This document shows, one piece after another, positions 24,966 to 33,927 of a stretch of 64,000 bases of DNA. This DNA comes from an uncultured Litoreibacter sp. Its GTDB lineage: Bacteria; Pseudomonadota; Alphaproteobacteria; Rhodobacterales; Rhodobacteraceae. The position numbers and the translations under genes were made by a program. The notes beneath the pieces are model-generated. The model did no database searches. It saw nothing but the letters and a program-made list of their open reading frames with translations, and had not been told where the DNA came from. Numbering within the stretch: the stretch's first letter is position 1; each line of letters opens with the position of its first letter. Location: NCBI GenBank assembly GCA_947494435.1, contig CANLUY010000001.1:672001-736000 (forward strand), written 5' to 3'.

Positions 24966-26129
24966 ATGAACACGCACGTAAATCTCGATGGCCTCGAAGT
25001 TGGCTACGATGTTCCAGCCCTTCCAGGAATGGACGAAGCTGACATTCAAACACCTAGTCTTGTCCTTGATCTCGACGCGCTGGAGCGCAACATCAAGAAG
25101 ATGGGCGACTATGCAAAAGCCCACGGAATGCGCCACCGGGTTCATGGCAAAATGCACAAATCGGTGGACGTTGCAAAGCTGCAGGAACAACTCGGTGGCG
25201 CCTGTGGTGTGTGTTGTCAGAAGGTCTCAGAAGCAGAAGTCTTTGCGCGTGGCGGGATCAAGGATGTGATGGTCTCGAACCAAGTGACTGACTTGGCTAA
25301 GATCGACAGGCTGGCGCGCATGCCGAAACTCGGCGCGCGCGTTCTTTGCTGTGTGGATGATCCAAACAACGTGGCAGACCTGTCAGCGGCAGCCGTAAAG
25401 CACGGCACCCAAATTGAAGCGTTGGTTGAGATTGATTGCGGCGCAGGGCGGTGCGGCGTCACGACGACAGAAGACGTCGTGAGAATCGCGAAAATGATCG
25501 ATGCAGCGGACGGCCTGAAATTTGCGGGAATTCAAGCCTATCAAGGGGCAATGCAGCATCTCGACTCTTACGACGATCGAGCCGAAAAAACTGCCGTCGC
25601 AATCAAAATGGTAGAAGACGCAGTCGCGGCTTTGAGCGCCCATGATCTGGAATGCGACATCGTCGGTGGCGGTGGTACAGGCTCATATTATTTCGAGAGC
25701 AATTCAAACATCTTCAATGAACTTCAGTGCGGCTCCTACGCTTTCATGGATGCAGACTACGGTCGTATCTTGGACAAAGACGGCAAGCGCATCGACGAGG
25801 GGGAATGGGAGAACGCGCTGTTCATCCTGACCACTGTGATGAGCCATTCCAAAGCGGATAAAGCGATTGTGGATGCAGGTCTCAAAGCGCAGTCCGTCGA
25901 CAGCGGCCTGCCAACAATCCACGGCCGCCACGATGTCACATATCTGAAATGCTCCGACGAGCACGGCGTTGTAGGGGATCCCGAAGGTGTTCTAAGCGTG
26001 AATGATAAGCTGAAATTGGTCCCCGGACACTGCGACCCGACGTGCAACGTTCATGATTGGTATGTTGGCGTGCGCAACGGCAAAGTCGAAACTCTGTGGC
26101 CGGTATCTGCGCGCGGGAAGGCCTACTAG
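24966..26129 (+). CDS. bhcC: beta-hydroxyaspartate aldolase, 387 aa
   Basis: A fold-type III PLP enzyme of the D-threonine/3-hydroxyaspartate aldolase (DSD1-like) family. It has an alanine-racemase-type barrel with Lys62 in RVHGKMHKS as the likely PLP lysine, VEIDCGAGRCGV for phosphate binding, and a C-terminal metal site with VPGHCDPTCNVHDWY. BhcC condenses glycine and glyoxylate to erythro-beta-hydroxyaspartate. The start at 24966 follows AAGGGA, 14 bases after bhcB. Confidence 0.92.
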   Translation: MNTHVNLDGLEVGYDVPALPGMDEADIQTPSLVLDLDALERNIKKMGDYAKAHGMRHRVHGKMHKSVDVAKLQEQLGGACGVCCQKVSEAEVFARGGIKDVMVSNQVTDLAKIDRLARMPKLGARVLCCVDDPNNVADLSAAAVKHGTQIEALVEIDCGAGRCGVTTTEDVVRIAKMIDAADGLKFAGIQAYQGAMQHLDSYDDRAEKTAVAIKMVEDAVAALSAHDLECDIVGGGGTGSYYFESNSNIFNELQCGSYAFMDADYGRILDKDGKRIDEGEWENALFILTTVMSHSKADKAIVDAGLKAQSVDSGLPTIHGRHDVTYLKCSDEHGVVGDPEGVLSVNDKLKLVPGHCDPTCNVHDWYVGVRNGKVETLWPVSARGKAY

Positions 26130-26131
26130 AC

Positions 26132-27097
26132 ATGTTGATCGTTCCTGAGCGAGAAATTTCAAATCTGATGACTCGAGAGGCAGCGTCTTCAGCTGTTGAG
26201 CGTGTGTTTGCTGCTATGGCCTCGAAAGACGCCTACAACTTTCCCGTTATTCGCGAAGCCATTGGCCATGAAGAGGCGCTATACGGGTTCAAAGGAGGTT
26301 TTGACAAAGCAGGCATGGCTCTTGGTCTCAAGGCGGGCGGGTTTTGGCCGAACAATCTGGAAAAGCATGGCCATATCAATCACCAATCTACGGTCTTCTT
26401 GTTTGATCCCGATACCGGCATGGTCAAAGCAATGGTTGGCGGAAACCTTCTGACGGCTCTGCGCACTGCAGCGGCATCATCGGTCTCGATCAAGCATCTC
26501 GCACGTCAAGACGCAAAGGTGATGGGCATGGTCGGCGCCGGCCATCAGGCGACATTTCAGTTGCGTGCCGCCCTCGAACAAAGACCGTTCGAGAAAGTGA
26601 TTGGTTGGAATTACCATCCTGAGATGTTGCCAAATATCGAGCAGGTCGCAGAAGAAGCAGGGGTTCCTTTCGAAGCCGTCGATCTTGACGGGATGGTTGA
26701 GGCAGATGTCATCATTTCTATCACCTCAACGTTTGCCCCGACGATCATGGCCGATCACATTACACCTGGCACGCATATCGCCTGCATGGGCACTGACACG
26801 AAAGGCAAGCAGGAGGTTGAAGCAGCGTTGCTCGCAAAATCAACAATCTTCACCGATGAGGTCGCTCAATCCATCAGCATTGGTGAGGCGCAGCATGCCG
26901 TATCAAGCGGGTTGCTCGCAGAAAGCGATGTTCACCAGATTGGCGCAGTGATCAATGGCACACATGAGGGCCGGACATCCGACGACGAGATAACGCTATT
27001 TGACGGAACCGGTGTCGGACTTCAGGACCTTGCCGTAGCAGCGAGTGTTGTAGACTTGGCCGTTAAAAAGGGCGTCGCGATAGAGGTCGATTTCTAA
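26132..27097 (+). CDS. bhcD: Iminosuccinate reductase, 321 aa
   Basis: A member of the ornithine cyclodeaminase/mu-crystallin family, with a Rossmann site GMVGAGHQATFQLRAAL and the C-terminal FDGTGVGLQDLAVAA block. In the bhc operon this protein reduces iminosuccinate to aspartate, closing the cycle, so that two glyoxylates yield one oxaloacetate without loss of carbon. The start is 2 bases after the bhcC stop. A strong bidirectional hairpin follows. Confidence 0.92.
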   Translation: MLIVPEREISNLMTREAASSAVERVFAAMASKDAYNFPVIREAIGHEEALYGFKGGFDKAGMALGLKAGGFWPNNLEKHGHINHQSTVFLFDPDTGMVKAMVGGNLLTALRTAAASSVSIKHLARQDAKVMGMVGAGHQATFQLRAALEQRPFEKVIGWNYHPEMLPNIEQVAEEAGVPFEAVDLDGMVEADVIISITSTFAPTIMADHITPGTHIACMGTDTKGKQEVEAALLAKSTIFTDEVAQSISIGEAQHAVSSGLLAESDVHQIGAVINGTHEGRTSDDEITLFDGTGVGLQDLAVAASVVDLAVKKGVAIEVDF

Positions 27098-27139
27098 GAA
27101 TTTTGATAGGCTATTTCGACCTTGATGAAATCAAATAAC

Positions 27140-27169
27140 GCCCCCACCGAATTATGTCGCGGTGGGGGC
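27140..27169. terminator. Rho-independent terminator shared by bhcD and the permease
   Basis: A perfect 10-bp GC-rich stem (GCCCCCACCG / CGGTGGGGGC) with a 10-base loop, followed on the plus strand by TTGTCTTTATT. It lies between the convergent bhcD and permease genes and can serve both. Confidence 0.85.
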
Positions 27170-27175
27170 TTGTCT

Positions 27176-28597
27176 TTATTTATTGCTTAGCGATCCTTCG
27201 CCGTGACCCGCCATACCACCGGAGACTTCCTCGGTGGATTCACCAGACAATTCTTCTGGCAAAATTAGGTTCAAGACGATAGCGATCAGCGCAGCAGGCA
27301 ACAGACCCGATGTCAGCAGGATCTTGATAGTTCCGCTCAGGTGCTTCAGCGCGTCAGGTTCTTGTTGCAGGCCCAGACCAACCGACAAAGCAATCGCGAA
27401 GATCACCATATTGCGGCGATTCCAGTTGACGTCCGACAGCATTGAGATGCCGGCAGCCACGACCATGCCAAACATCACGATCACACCACCGCCCAGAACC
27501 TCAATTGGGATTGATGAAACGATTGCCCCAACTTTCGGGATTAGACCCGCTGCAATCAAGAAGAGTGCACCTATGGTCACAACATGGCGGCTCATGACGC
27601 CCGTCATTGCAATCAGGCCCACGTTTTGGCTGAAGGACGTGTTTGGCAAAGCTCCGAAGAAACCTGACACTGCGGTCCCAACTCCGTCAGCATAGGTCGC
27701 ACCTTGGATTTCCTTATCCGTTGCCTCGCGCCCTGCGCCCCCCTTGGTGATGCCAGACACATCGCCCACGGTTTCCACGGCGGAGACGAAAGACATCAGA
27801 CAAAAGCCGATAATCGCAGCTGCTGTGAACTCCACGCCAAAATGAAGCGGATTGGGAAGTGCAAATGACGCTGCGCGTCCGACGTTGCTCAAGTTCACTT
27901 CGCCCATCATGAAGGCGACTGCGTAGCCCACTAACAAGCCGATCAGAACAGCCGACACAGACAGCATACCGCGCGCAAAAAACTTTAGGCCCAACGTGAC
28001 GAAGACAACAATTCCAGCCATGAACCAGTTCATCAAAGAGCCGTATTCCTCAGCCCCCGACATTTTGGCTGGCACACCGCCTGCCGCGTATTGGATCCCA
28101 ACCTTCACCAGCGCTAACCCGATCATTGTCACGACGAGGCCGGTCACCAGAGGTGGCAATGCAAATCGTATCTTCCCAATAAACAGACCAAGGATGGCAT
28201 GGAAAAAGCCACCAACAATGACGCCGCCCATAACAACTGCTATCGCGTCGACACCTTTTCCCGCGACCAGTGGGATCATGATCGGAATGAAAGCAAAGGA
28301 CGTCCCTTGCACGATTGGCAGACGGGCCCCGATTGGCCCCAGTGTCACGGTCTGCAGCAAAGTCGCCACTCCCGCGAAGAACATCGACATTTGGATCATG
28401 TAAATCATCTGCGGGAAGTCAGGTGAGTTTGAACCAAACCCGAACCCGGCCGCGCCGCAAATGATGATGGCAGGTGTCACGTTTGACACAAACATCGCCA
28501 GAACGTGCTGGATGCCAAGCGGAACAGCTTTCGCAAGAGGTGGTGTATAGTTCGGGTCCCGAAGTTGCTCCGGCGTTCCGATAGACGCATCTGTCAT
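27176..28597 (-). CDS. NCS2 family urate/xanthine permease, 473 aa
   Basis: A nucleobase-cation symporter 2 (uracil-xanthine permease) with about 14 hydrophobic segments. It has the N-terminal GIQHVLAMF His motif, the acidic FVSAVETVGDVSGITKGG segment in helix 8, and the signature ALPNTSFSQNVGLIAMTGVMSR. The NTSFSQN version is seen in urate-type members. ATG 28597 follows AGGGAGAC and leaves a normal-length protein. It is co-directional with allA upstream, 54 bases away. It probably imports urate or xanthine for the pathway encoded around it. Confidence 0.87.
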   Translation of the reverse strand: MTDASIGTPEQLRDPNYTPPLAKAVPLGIQHVLAMFVSNVTPAIIICGAAGFGFGSNSPDFPQMIYMIQMSMFFAGVATLLQTVTLGPIGARLPIVQGTSFAFIPIMIPLVAGKGVDAIAVVMGGVIVGGFFHAILGLFIGKIRFALPPLVTGLVVTMIGLALVKVGIQYAAGGVPAKMSGAEEYGSLMNWFMAGIVVFVTLGLKFFARGMLSVSAVLIGLLVGYAVAFMMGEVNLSNVGRAASFALPNPLHFGVEFTAAAIIGFCLMSFVSAVETVGDVSGITKGGAGREATDKEIQGATYADGVGTAVSGFFGALPNTSFSQNVGLIAMTGVMSRHVVTIGALFLIAAGLIPKVGAIVSSIPIEVLGGGVIVMFGMVVAAGISMLSDVNWNRRNMVIFAIALSVGLGLQQEPDALKHLSGTIKILLTSGLLPAALIAIVLNLILPEELSGESTEEVSGGMAGHGEGSLSNK

Positions 28598-28651
28598 TGT
28601 GGTGTCTCCCTTAAGTGATGCGGTGTGGCGGCCTGTCAGACTGGCCACTTC

Positions 28652-29137
28652 TTATTTTTCAATAATGTAGGGATCATCGAACCAGTGCTCTTCGAGATTG
28701 GCTCCGTCGCCGATGCGATCAATAACGGCAAATAAGCCCGGCTCCGATAACGGGGTCAAGACGCCGTGCCATGTCCCCCGATGAAAGTTTACGGCCTGCC
28801 CCGGCGCCGTCAGAAAAGCCTTGGGATCTATCGGTGTGCCATTGTCATCTTTCGCAACGACGACCAAAAAGGGATCGGCCGACATTGGCACAAACGCCTG
28901 ACTTCCGTAGGGATGCCGCTCAACCATCTTGAGCACCAACGGCAGAGTTTCTTTCTCGCTTTGAAAAATACTTATGCCAGCGCGGCAATCGGAAAAGTCC
29001 AGCTTCGCCAAGTCATGGTATCGGCCACAGCGTCCTTGATTGATCAGCTTATCCGGCGCGCCAGCGGCGTGCATGACATCCCCATATGGCGCGAAACCGT
29101 CTGGTGTAAGCGGGACAATTTTTAGTCGTCCTGTCAT
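28652..29137 (-). CDS. allA: Ureidoglycolate lyase, 161 aa
   Basis: A cupin-fold protein of the AllA family and typical length (160 aa). The N-terminal KIVPLTPDGFAPYGDVM, then ERHPYGSQAFVPMSADPFLVVVA, and the conserved C-terminal NFHRGTWHGVLTPL identify it. It cleaves (S)-ureidoglycolate to glyoxylate and urea, the last step of ureide breakdown and a direct source of substrate for bhcABCD. It heads a two-gene unit with the permease. Confidence 0.93.
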   Translation of the reverse strand: MTGRLKIVPLTPDGFAPYGDVMHAAGAPDKLINQGRCGRYHDLAKLDFSDCRAGISIFQSEKETLPLVLKMVERHPYGSQAFVPMSADPFLVVVAKDDNGTPIDPKAFLTAPGQAVNFHRGTWHGVLTPLSEPGLFAVIDRIGDGANLEEHWFDDPYIIEK

Positions 29138-29265
29138 AGCACAGAAGTTTTGTGCTTTGGCGTCCGCCTTAACTTGCCTAGTTCTAGCTTCATATCTTGC
29201 CCTCCTGCCCAGAAAGTTCTTAATTCAAAAGAATAGATTTGTTTTTCAAAAAAAACGCGAAGGAG

Positions 29266-29281
29266 CGTTAACTAACGTTAG
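29266..29281. promoter_or_regulatory. Overlapping palindromes in the allA-uraH divergent gap
   Basis: CGTTA-AC-TAACG (29266-29277) overlaps CTAACGTTAG (29272-29281). They lie 55 bases before the uraH start, inside the roughly 200-base gap between divergent allA and uraH. The layout suggests a regulator site controlling both sides. Regulator not identified. Confidence 0.4.
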
Positions 29282-29335
29282 GTTTGTGGATTGCCTACGA
29301 AACAGACAGAATTAACGCAGCAAGAGGAGTTTTTG

Positions 29336-29689
29336 ATGTCTGGATATCTCACGACCCACGTTCTTGATACTGCGCGCGGTTGTCCGGCTCAGGGCCTCAG
29401 AATCGAGCTTTATCGGATTGATGGCGCAAATAGAGAGTTACTGAAGGCTCTCGTGACAAATGATGACGGGCGAACCGATGAACAGATCTTACCACGCGAT
29501 GATTTTGAAGTAGGCATATATGAATTGCTATTCCACGCGGGAGAGTATCTTGATCGTTGCGGCACGCTGGCGGAGGACCCACGGTTCTTAGATGTTATTC
29601 CGTTGCGCTTTGGCATGTCGGAAGAACAACATTACCATGTGCCACTTCTTCTTTCGCCATTTGGCTACTCGACCTACCGCGGAAGTTAA
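29336..29689 (+). CDS. uraH: 5-hydroxyisourate hydrolase, 117 aa
   Basis: Transthyretin-like HIU hydrolase. It has the N-terminal [15 protein letters not shown] with catalytic His, [14 protein letters not shown], and the C-terminal family tetrapeptide YRGS. It converts 5-hydroxyisourate, the product of urate oxidation, to OHCU. The start follows AGAGGAG. Its stop overlaps the convergent LysR gene by four bases. It works directly after PuuD, which is encoded 1 kb downstream. Confidence 0.95.
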   Translation: MSGYLTTHVLDTARGCPAQGLRIELYRIDGANRELLKALVTNDDGRTDEQILPRDDFEVGIYELLFHAGEYLDRCGTLAEDPRFLDVIPLRFGMSEEQHYHVPLLLSPFGYSTYRGS

Positions 29690-30606
29690 TCCGGTTTGAC
29701 CGGATCCTTTATGGCCTGTGCAATCCGCCCGGATACGAAATCCATAAACAGCCGCGTTTTTGGATCTTGGTGCCTGCGATGGGTAAACAAACACGCCATT
29801 TGAATCGGTTCAGGCGGCGTCTCTTCACCAACAACGACAAGCTCGCTAGACTGTAGGTAACTTGCAACTTCAAAAACGGGTTTCAGTGCTATGCCATTCC
29901 CTGACAAGGCCCAGTCTGTGAGGACGTCACCGTCATCACTCTCGAACCGACCCGTAGCGCGAAACCGCTTCACCCCATTGGGCGTCAACAGCGGCCACTG
30001 AAACTCTGATGCACCTGGAAAACGAAGGTTAAGGCATTCATGCTTCTTTTGAACAATGTCTTCGCCCGAACGAGGATGCCCATGCGCCGCGACATAAGCC
30101 GGTGACGCACACAAAACGCGCTGTACATCCGCGATCTTCTTAATCTTCAGATTACTGTCTTCGGGTTGACCTAAGAAGTATGCCAAATCCAGCCCTTCAG
30201 TTGTCAGGTCCACTTTGCGATCTGTCAGCCGCAGCCTTACACTCATAGCCGGATAGTCTCTTAGGAAGGCAGGGATTTGCGGTGCAATTAACCTCCGCCC
30301 AACTCCCAAAGGGGCCGCGACATAAAGTGACCCCCTCGGGCTGTCGGTTATTTCGGTCACTTGCGCTTCCGCAGTCTCTACCGCTTCCAAAACCTCGCAT
30401 GCGCCGCGATAAAAGGTTTCGCCTTGCTCCGTCGCATTCAGATTGCGAGTTGTGCGTTGAAACAACCGAACGCCAAGATGATTTTCTAGCTGAGAAATAC
30501 GCGATGATGTCACTGCTGGAGAGATTCGCAAATCGCGCCCAGCGGCAGACATGCTTCCCAACTCGTAAACGCGAACAAATGTGCGAATATTATCAAGGTA
30601 CGACAT
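29686..30606 (-). CDS. LysR family transcriptional regulator, 306 aa
   Basis: The N-terminal LysR winged helix ([48 protein letters not shown]) is followed by a periplasmic-binding-like effector domain. It is divergent from puuD with 98 bases between, containing a T-N11-A-type box. It probably activates puuD and perhaps other urate genes in response to a purine intermediate (inference from position). Confidence 0.85.
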   Translation of the reverse strand: MSYLDNIRTFVRVYELGSMSAAGRDLRISPAVTSSRISQLENHLGVRLFQRTTRNLNATEQGETFYRGACEVLEAVETAEAQVTEITDSPRGSLYVAAPLGVGRRLIAPQIPAFLRDYPAMSVRLRLTDRKVDLTTEGLDLAYFLGQPEDSNLKIKKIADVQRVLCASPAYVAAHGHPRSGEDIVQKKHECLNLRFPGASEFQWPLLTPNGVKRFRATGRFESDDGDVLTDWALSGNGIALKPVFEVASYLQSSELVVVGEETPPEPIQMACLFTHRRHQDPKTRLFMDFVSGRIAQAIKDPVKPD

Positions 30607-30630
30607 TGTCTCGCTTTTTTTGATACAGCT

Positions 30631-30651
30631 TGGTAATTCCCAGCAATACCA
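30631..30651. promoter_or_regulatory. Putative LysR binding site, TGGTA-N11-TACCA
   Basis: An inverted repeat TGGTA (30631-30635) and TACCA (30647-30651) separated by exactly 11 bases matches the T-N11-A LysR box. It lies between the divergent LysR gene (25 bases from its start) and puuD. Confidence 0.6.
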
Positions 30652-30704
30652 GAAGAATGCCGTATCGCCTAGAGTTGGGGCGGATCGACTAAAAGGAGGT
30701 CGGA

Positions 30705-31949
30705 ATGTACGACTTTATCGTCATGTGGGACTGGATCGAATTCTCGGTCCGCTGGCTCCACGTGATCACCGCCATGGCGTGGATTGGTGCAAGTTTCTAC
30801 TTTATCGCCCTCGATTTAATGCTGAAACCCGCAGATGACATGCCCGAAGGGGCTTATGGCGAAGAATGGGAGGTTCATGGAGGGGGATTCTACCACACAA
30901 CCAAATACATGGTCGCCCCTGCGCGCATGCCAGAGCATCTGACTTGGCACAAATGGCAAAGCTATTCGACATGGCTTTCCGGGGCTGTGCTTTTGATGAT
31001 TATCTATTGGCTTGGCGGTGAGTTGTATCTGCTTGATCCCAACAAAGCTGACCTCGCTCTGTGGCAGGGTATCATCCTTTCAGGCGGGTCTTTGACCATT
31101 GGTTGGCTGGCCTATGATCAGATGTGCAAGTCGAAACTCAGTGATTACCCTTCCCTGTTGATGCTGCTCCTGTTTGCCATTCTTGTGGCTATGTCGTGGG
31201 GGTATAACCAGATTTTCACGGGCCGTGCCGCGCTACTACATCTTGGCGCCTTCACTGCGACCATCATGACCGCAAACGTGTTCTTCCAGATCATGCCAAA
31301 CCAACGGATTGTGGTCGAAGACCTAAAGGCAGGCCGCACGCCTGACGCAAAATACGGCAAGATCGCAAAGGTTCGTTCGACCCATAACAACTACCTGACC
31401 TTGCCTGTGGTTTTCTTGATGTTGTCGAACCACTATCCGCTTGCTTTCGCGACGGAGTATTCTTGGATCATCGCGAGCCTCATCTTCCTCACTGGCGTTA
31501 CGATCCGGCACTATTTCAACACGATGCACAAAACTGGCAAGGGGCCCAACTGGACTTGGATTGTTACCCTTCTTCTCATGATGATCATGGCTTGGCTGTC
31601 CGTCGCACCAATGCTCGACAAAATCGAAAATGCGGAGGCACGAGAACTCACGCGATACGAACAGAAATTTGCGTCGGCAGATGGCTTCCAACAAGCTTAC
31701 GACGTCGTGCTCGGAAATTGTTCCATGTGCCACGCGCGTGAACCGATTTATAGCGAGACGATGTTCTGGCCACCCAAAGGCGTCGTGCTTGAGACAGAAG
31801 CTGATGTAGCCCGTCATGCGAAACAAATCTTCCTGCAGGCAGGGGTCAGCCACGCCATGCCTCCGCCCAAAGCGATTTCAACGATGACCGACGAAAATCG
31901 CGACATTATCATCGCTTGGTATCGTGATGCGCTGCGGAATGGTAACTGA
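30705..31949 (+). CDS. puuD: Membrane-bound urate hydroxylase with C-terminal cytochrome c (PuuD), 414 aa
   Basis: The N-terminal urate-oxidase-N domain has about eight hydrophobic segments (VRWLHVITAMAWIGASFYFIALD at the front). A C-terminal soluble domain binds c-type heme through C339-SM-C342-H343, with Met in HAMPPP as the likely sixth ligand. This family oxidises urate to 5-hydroxyisourate and passes electrons to the respiratory chain rather than to oxygen. The start follows GGAGGT. It is the entry step of the urate pathway here and is divergent from a LysR gene. Confidence 0.92.
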   Translation: MYDFIVMWDWIEFSVRWLHVITAMAWIGASFYFIALDLMLKPADDMPEGAYGEEWEVHGGGFYHTTKYMVAPARMPEHLTWHKWQSYSTWLSGAVLLMIIYWLGGELYLLDPNKADLALWQGIILSGGSLTIGWLAYDQMCKSKLSDYPSLLMLLLFAILVAMSWGYNQIFTGRAALLHLGAFTATIMTANVFFQIMPNQRIVVEDLKAGRTPDAKYGKIAKVRSTHNNYLTLPVVFLMLSNHYPLAFATEYSWIIASLIFLTGVTIRHYFNTMHKTGKGPNWTWIVTLLLMMIMAWLSVAPMLDKIENAEARELTRYEQKFASADGFQQAYDVVLGNCSMCHAREPIYSETMFWPPKGVVLETEADVARHAKQIFLQAGVSHAMPPPKAISTMTDENRDIIIAWYRDALRNGN

Positions 31950-32025
31950 CGAGAACGGCCACAGAGTGAATAGCCGGCCATCGGAGTTGGACTCAACCAA
32001 GGCAAATACTCTGCTTCGAATATCG

Positions 32026-32068
32026 GGTTTCGAAACCACCTTGCATATTTAAGGTTTCAGGCTAGCCT
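32026..32068. promoter_or_regulatory. Two palindromes upstream of the PhnD-like gene
   Basis: GGTTTCGAAACC (32026-32037) is a perfect 12-base palindrome. AGGCTAGCCT (32059-32068) is a perfect 10-base one, and the sequence AGGTTTCAGG just before it repeats half of the first. They lie 24-66 bases before the gene start, where an operator is expected. No regulator can be named. Confidence 0.4.
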
Positions 32069-32091
32069 CTAAGCCTTGGGAGGATATTTAC

Positions 32092-33066
32092 ATGAAATTA
32101 ATGAACTCACTTCTATCCGGTGCAGCCATAGCATTCGCACTGTCATTGACCGGCCCCGCTGCGGCACAAGACTGCCCGCGCGGTGATCTGGACAAACGCT
32201 TTTGCGATGTGGATGGCGACCTGATTGCCGATACTCCGACCGATCCAGCCGATCAGGTAGACCCTGATACGCTGATCTTTGCCTACACACCAGTTGAAGA
32301 CCCGGCAGTTTACAAAGAAGCTTGGTCTGATTTCCTGACGCATTTGGAGGCTGAGACTGGCAAGTCAGTCGTCTTCTTCCCTGTACAAAACAACGCAGCG
32401 CAAATTGAGGCGATGCGGTCAGGCCGGTTGCACATTGCGGGTTTCAATACCGGGTCCAACCCTTTGGCCGTGAACTGCGCGGGCTTCAATCCGTTCACCA
32501 TCATGGCGTCAAAAGATGGCAACTTCGGCTATGAGATGGAGATCATCACATTCCCGGGCTCGGGCATCGAGAAGGTCGAGGACATTAAAGGCAAACAGCT
32601 GGCCTTCACATCACCAACCTCAAACTCCGGCTTTAAAGCACCTTCAGCGATCCTGAAAGGCGACTTCGATATGCTGCCCGAACGTGACTTCGAGCCAGTC
32701 TATTCAGGCAAACACGACAACTCGATCTTGGGCGTCGCCAACAAAGACTATATGGCGGCCTCCATCGCGAACTCGGTTAAGGCACGGATGATCAGCCGTG
32801 ACGTCATCACAGAGGATCAGGTCAAGGTTATCTACAAATCACAAACCTTCCCAACGACAGGGTTTGGGACAGCGCATAACTTGAAGCCCGAACTGAAGGA
32901 AAAGATTCGCAACGCGTTCTTCAACTTTGAATGGGACGGCACGACACTTCAGGCTGAATTCGAAAAATCGAATGAAGGCCAATTCCTTGAAATGACGTAT
33001 CAGGAATTCTGGGAAGTGATCCGGAAAATCGACGCCGCGAACGGCGTAAGCTACGCGTGTGAGTAA
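32092..33066 (+). CDS. PhnD-like periplasmic binding protein, 324 aa
   Basis: Substrate-binding protein of a phosphonate/phosphite-type ABC importer. A signal peptide of about 25 residues ends in AAAQD. The PhnD-like core includes LIFAYTPVEDPAVYKEAW, VVFFPVQNNAAQIEAMRSGRLHIAGFNTG and SPTSNSGFKAPSAIL. Before the core lies a short Cys-flanked acidic loop, CDVDGDLIADTPTD, that looks like a calcium-binding loop of EF-hand/thrombospondin-3 type. I would not expect this in classical PhnD. Substrate unknown: a phosphonate is the default, but the neighbours are urate genes. Start follows GGGAGGA. Confidence 0.82.
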   Translation: MKLMNSLLSGAAIAFALSLTGPAAAQDCPRGDLDKRFCDVDGDLIADTPTDPADQVDPDTLIFAYTPVEDPAVYKEAWSDFLTHLEAETGKSVVFFPVQNNAAQIEAMRSGRLHIAGFNTGSNPLAVNCAGFNPFTIMASKDGNFGYEMEIITFPGSGIEKVEDIKGKQLAFTSPTSNSGFKAPSAILKGDFDMLPERDFEPVYSGKHDNSILGVANKDYMAASIANSVKARMISRDVITEDQVKVIYKSQTFPTTGFGTAHNLKPELKEKIRNAFFNFEWDGTTLQAEFEKSNEGQFLEMTYQEFWEVIRKIDAANGVSYACE

Positions 33067-33076
33067 CACGTGATCG

Positions 33077-33100
33077 GGCGGGTCTTCGGACCCGCCTTTT
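33077..33100 (+). terminator. UUCG-loop terminator/attenuator after the PhnD-like gene
   Basis: A perfect 8-bp stem GGCGGGTC / GACCCGCC with a TTCG tetraloop followed by TTTT. It sits between the binding-protein gene and the ATPase gene, so partial readthrough would give excess binding protein. Confidence 0.85.
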
Positions 33101-33135
33101 CTAAAAAATATGATTTTGAGGTAGGGGGCGCTTTC

Positions 33136-33927
33136 ATGCTGCGGCTTGAGAAGCTTGTGAAGACGTACAAAACTGGCGACCAAGCTTTGAAGGCGGTGGA
33201 GCTGGAAATCCCGGAGGGACAGGTTCTTGCCCTGATCGGCCCTTCAGGTGCCGGAAAATCAACGCTGATCCGATGTATCAACCGTCTTGTCGAACCAACC
33301 TCTGGCAAAGTATATCTCGGTGGCGTTGAGCTAACAGGTTTGTCTTCGGGCAACCTGCGCCGCGAACGCCGCCGCATGGGAATGATCTTTCAGGAATACG
33401 CGTTGGTTGAACGCCTCAGCGTAATGGAAAACGTCCTTTCCGGTCGCTTAGGATACGTCGGGTTCTGGCGGAGCTTTTTGCGCCGCTACCCTCAATCGGA
33501 CATAGATGAGGCCTTCCGGTTGCTTGATCGTGTGGGGCTTGCACATATGGCAGACAAACGTGCCGATGAGCTTTCCGGCGGACAACGCCAGCGCGTGGGC
33601 ATTTGTCGGGCATTGATACAGGACCCGGCGCTCCTGCTGGTTGACGAACCCACAGCATCATTGGATCCAAAAACGTCCCGTCAGATTATGCGCTTGATTT
33701 GCGAGCTGTGCAAAGAGCGTGGACTAGCTGCGATCATCAACATTCATGACGTCGCATTGGCCCAGATGTTTGTACAACGCGTCATTGGCCTACGTTTTGG
33801 CGCGGTTGAGTTTGACGGACCACCCGAAGGCCTAACGCCTGATGTTCTCACCACGATCTATGGCGAAGAAGATTGGGAAGCGACGATCGAGAAAGTCGAT
33901 GAAGACGACGCCGAGGTCGCAATATGA
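33136..33927 (+). CDS. PhnC-like ABC transporter ATPase, 263 aa
   Basis: ATP-binding subunit with Walker [11 protein letters not shown]-loop [12 protein letters not shown], signature [14 protein letters not shown], Walker [14 protein letters not shown] and switch His in NIHDVALA. It falls in the phosphonate importer group by order with two PhnE-like permeases and by the [16 protein letters not shown] motif. ATG 33136 follows GGGGG; an open extension back to 33070 covers the terminator. Its stop overlaps the first permease (ATGA). Confidence 0.9.
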   Translation: MLRLEKLVKTYKTGDQALKAVELEIPEGQVLALIGPSGAGKSTLIRCINRLVEPTSGKVYLGGVELTGLSSGNLRRERRRMGMIFQEYALVERLSVMENVLSGRLGYVGFWRSFLRRYPQSDIDEAFRLLDRVGLAHMADKRADELSGGQRQRVGICRALIQDPALLLVDEPTASLDPKTSRQIMRLICELCKERGLAAIINIHDVALAQMFVQRVIGLRFGAVEFDGPPEGLTPDVLTTIYGEEDWEATIEKVDEDDAEVAI

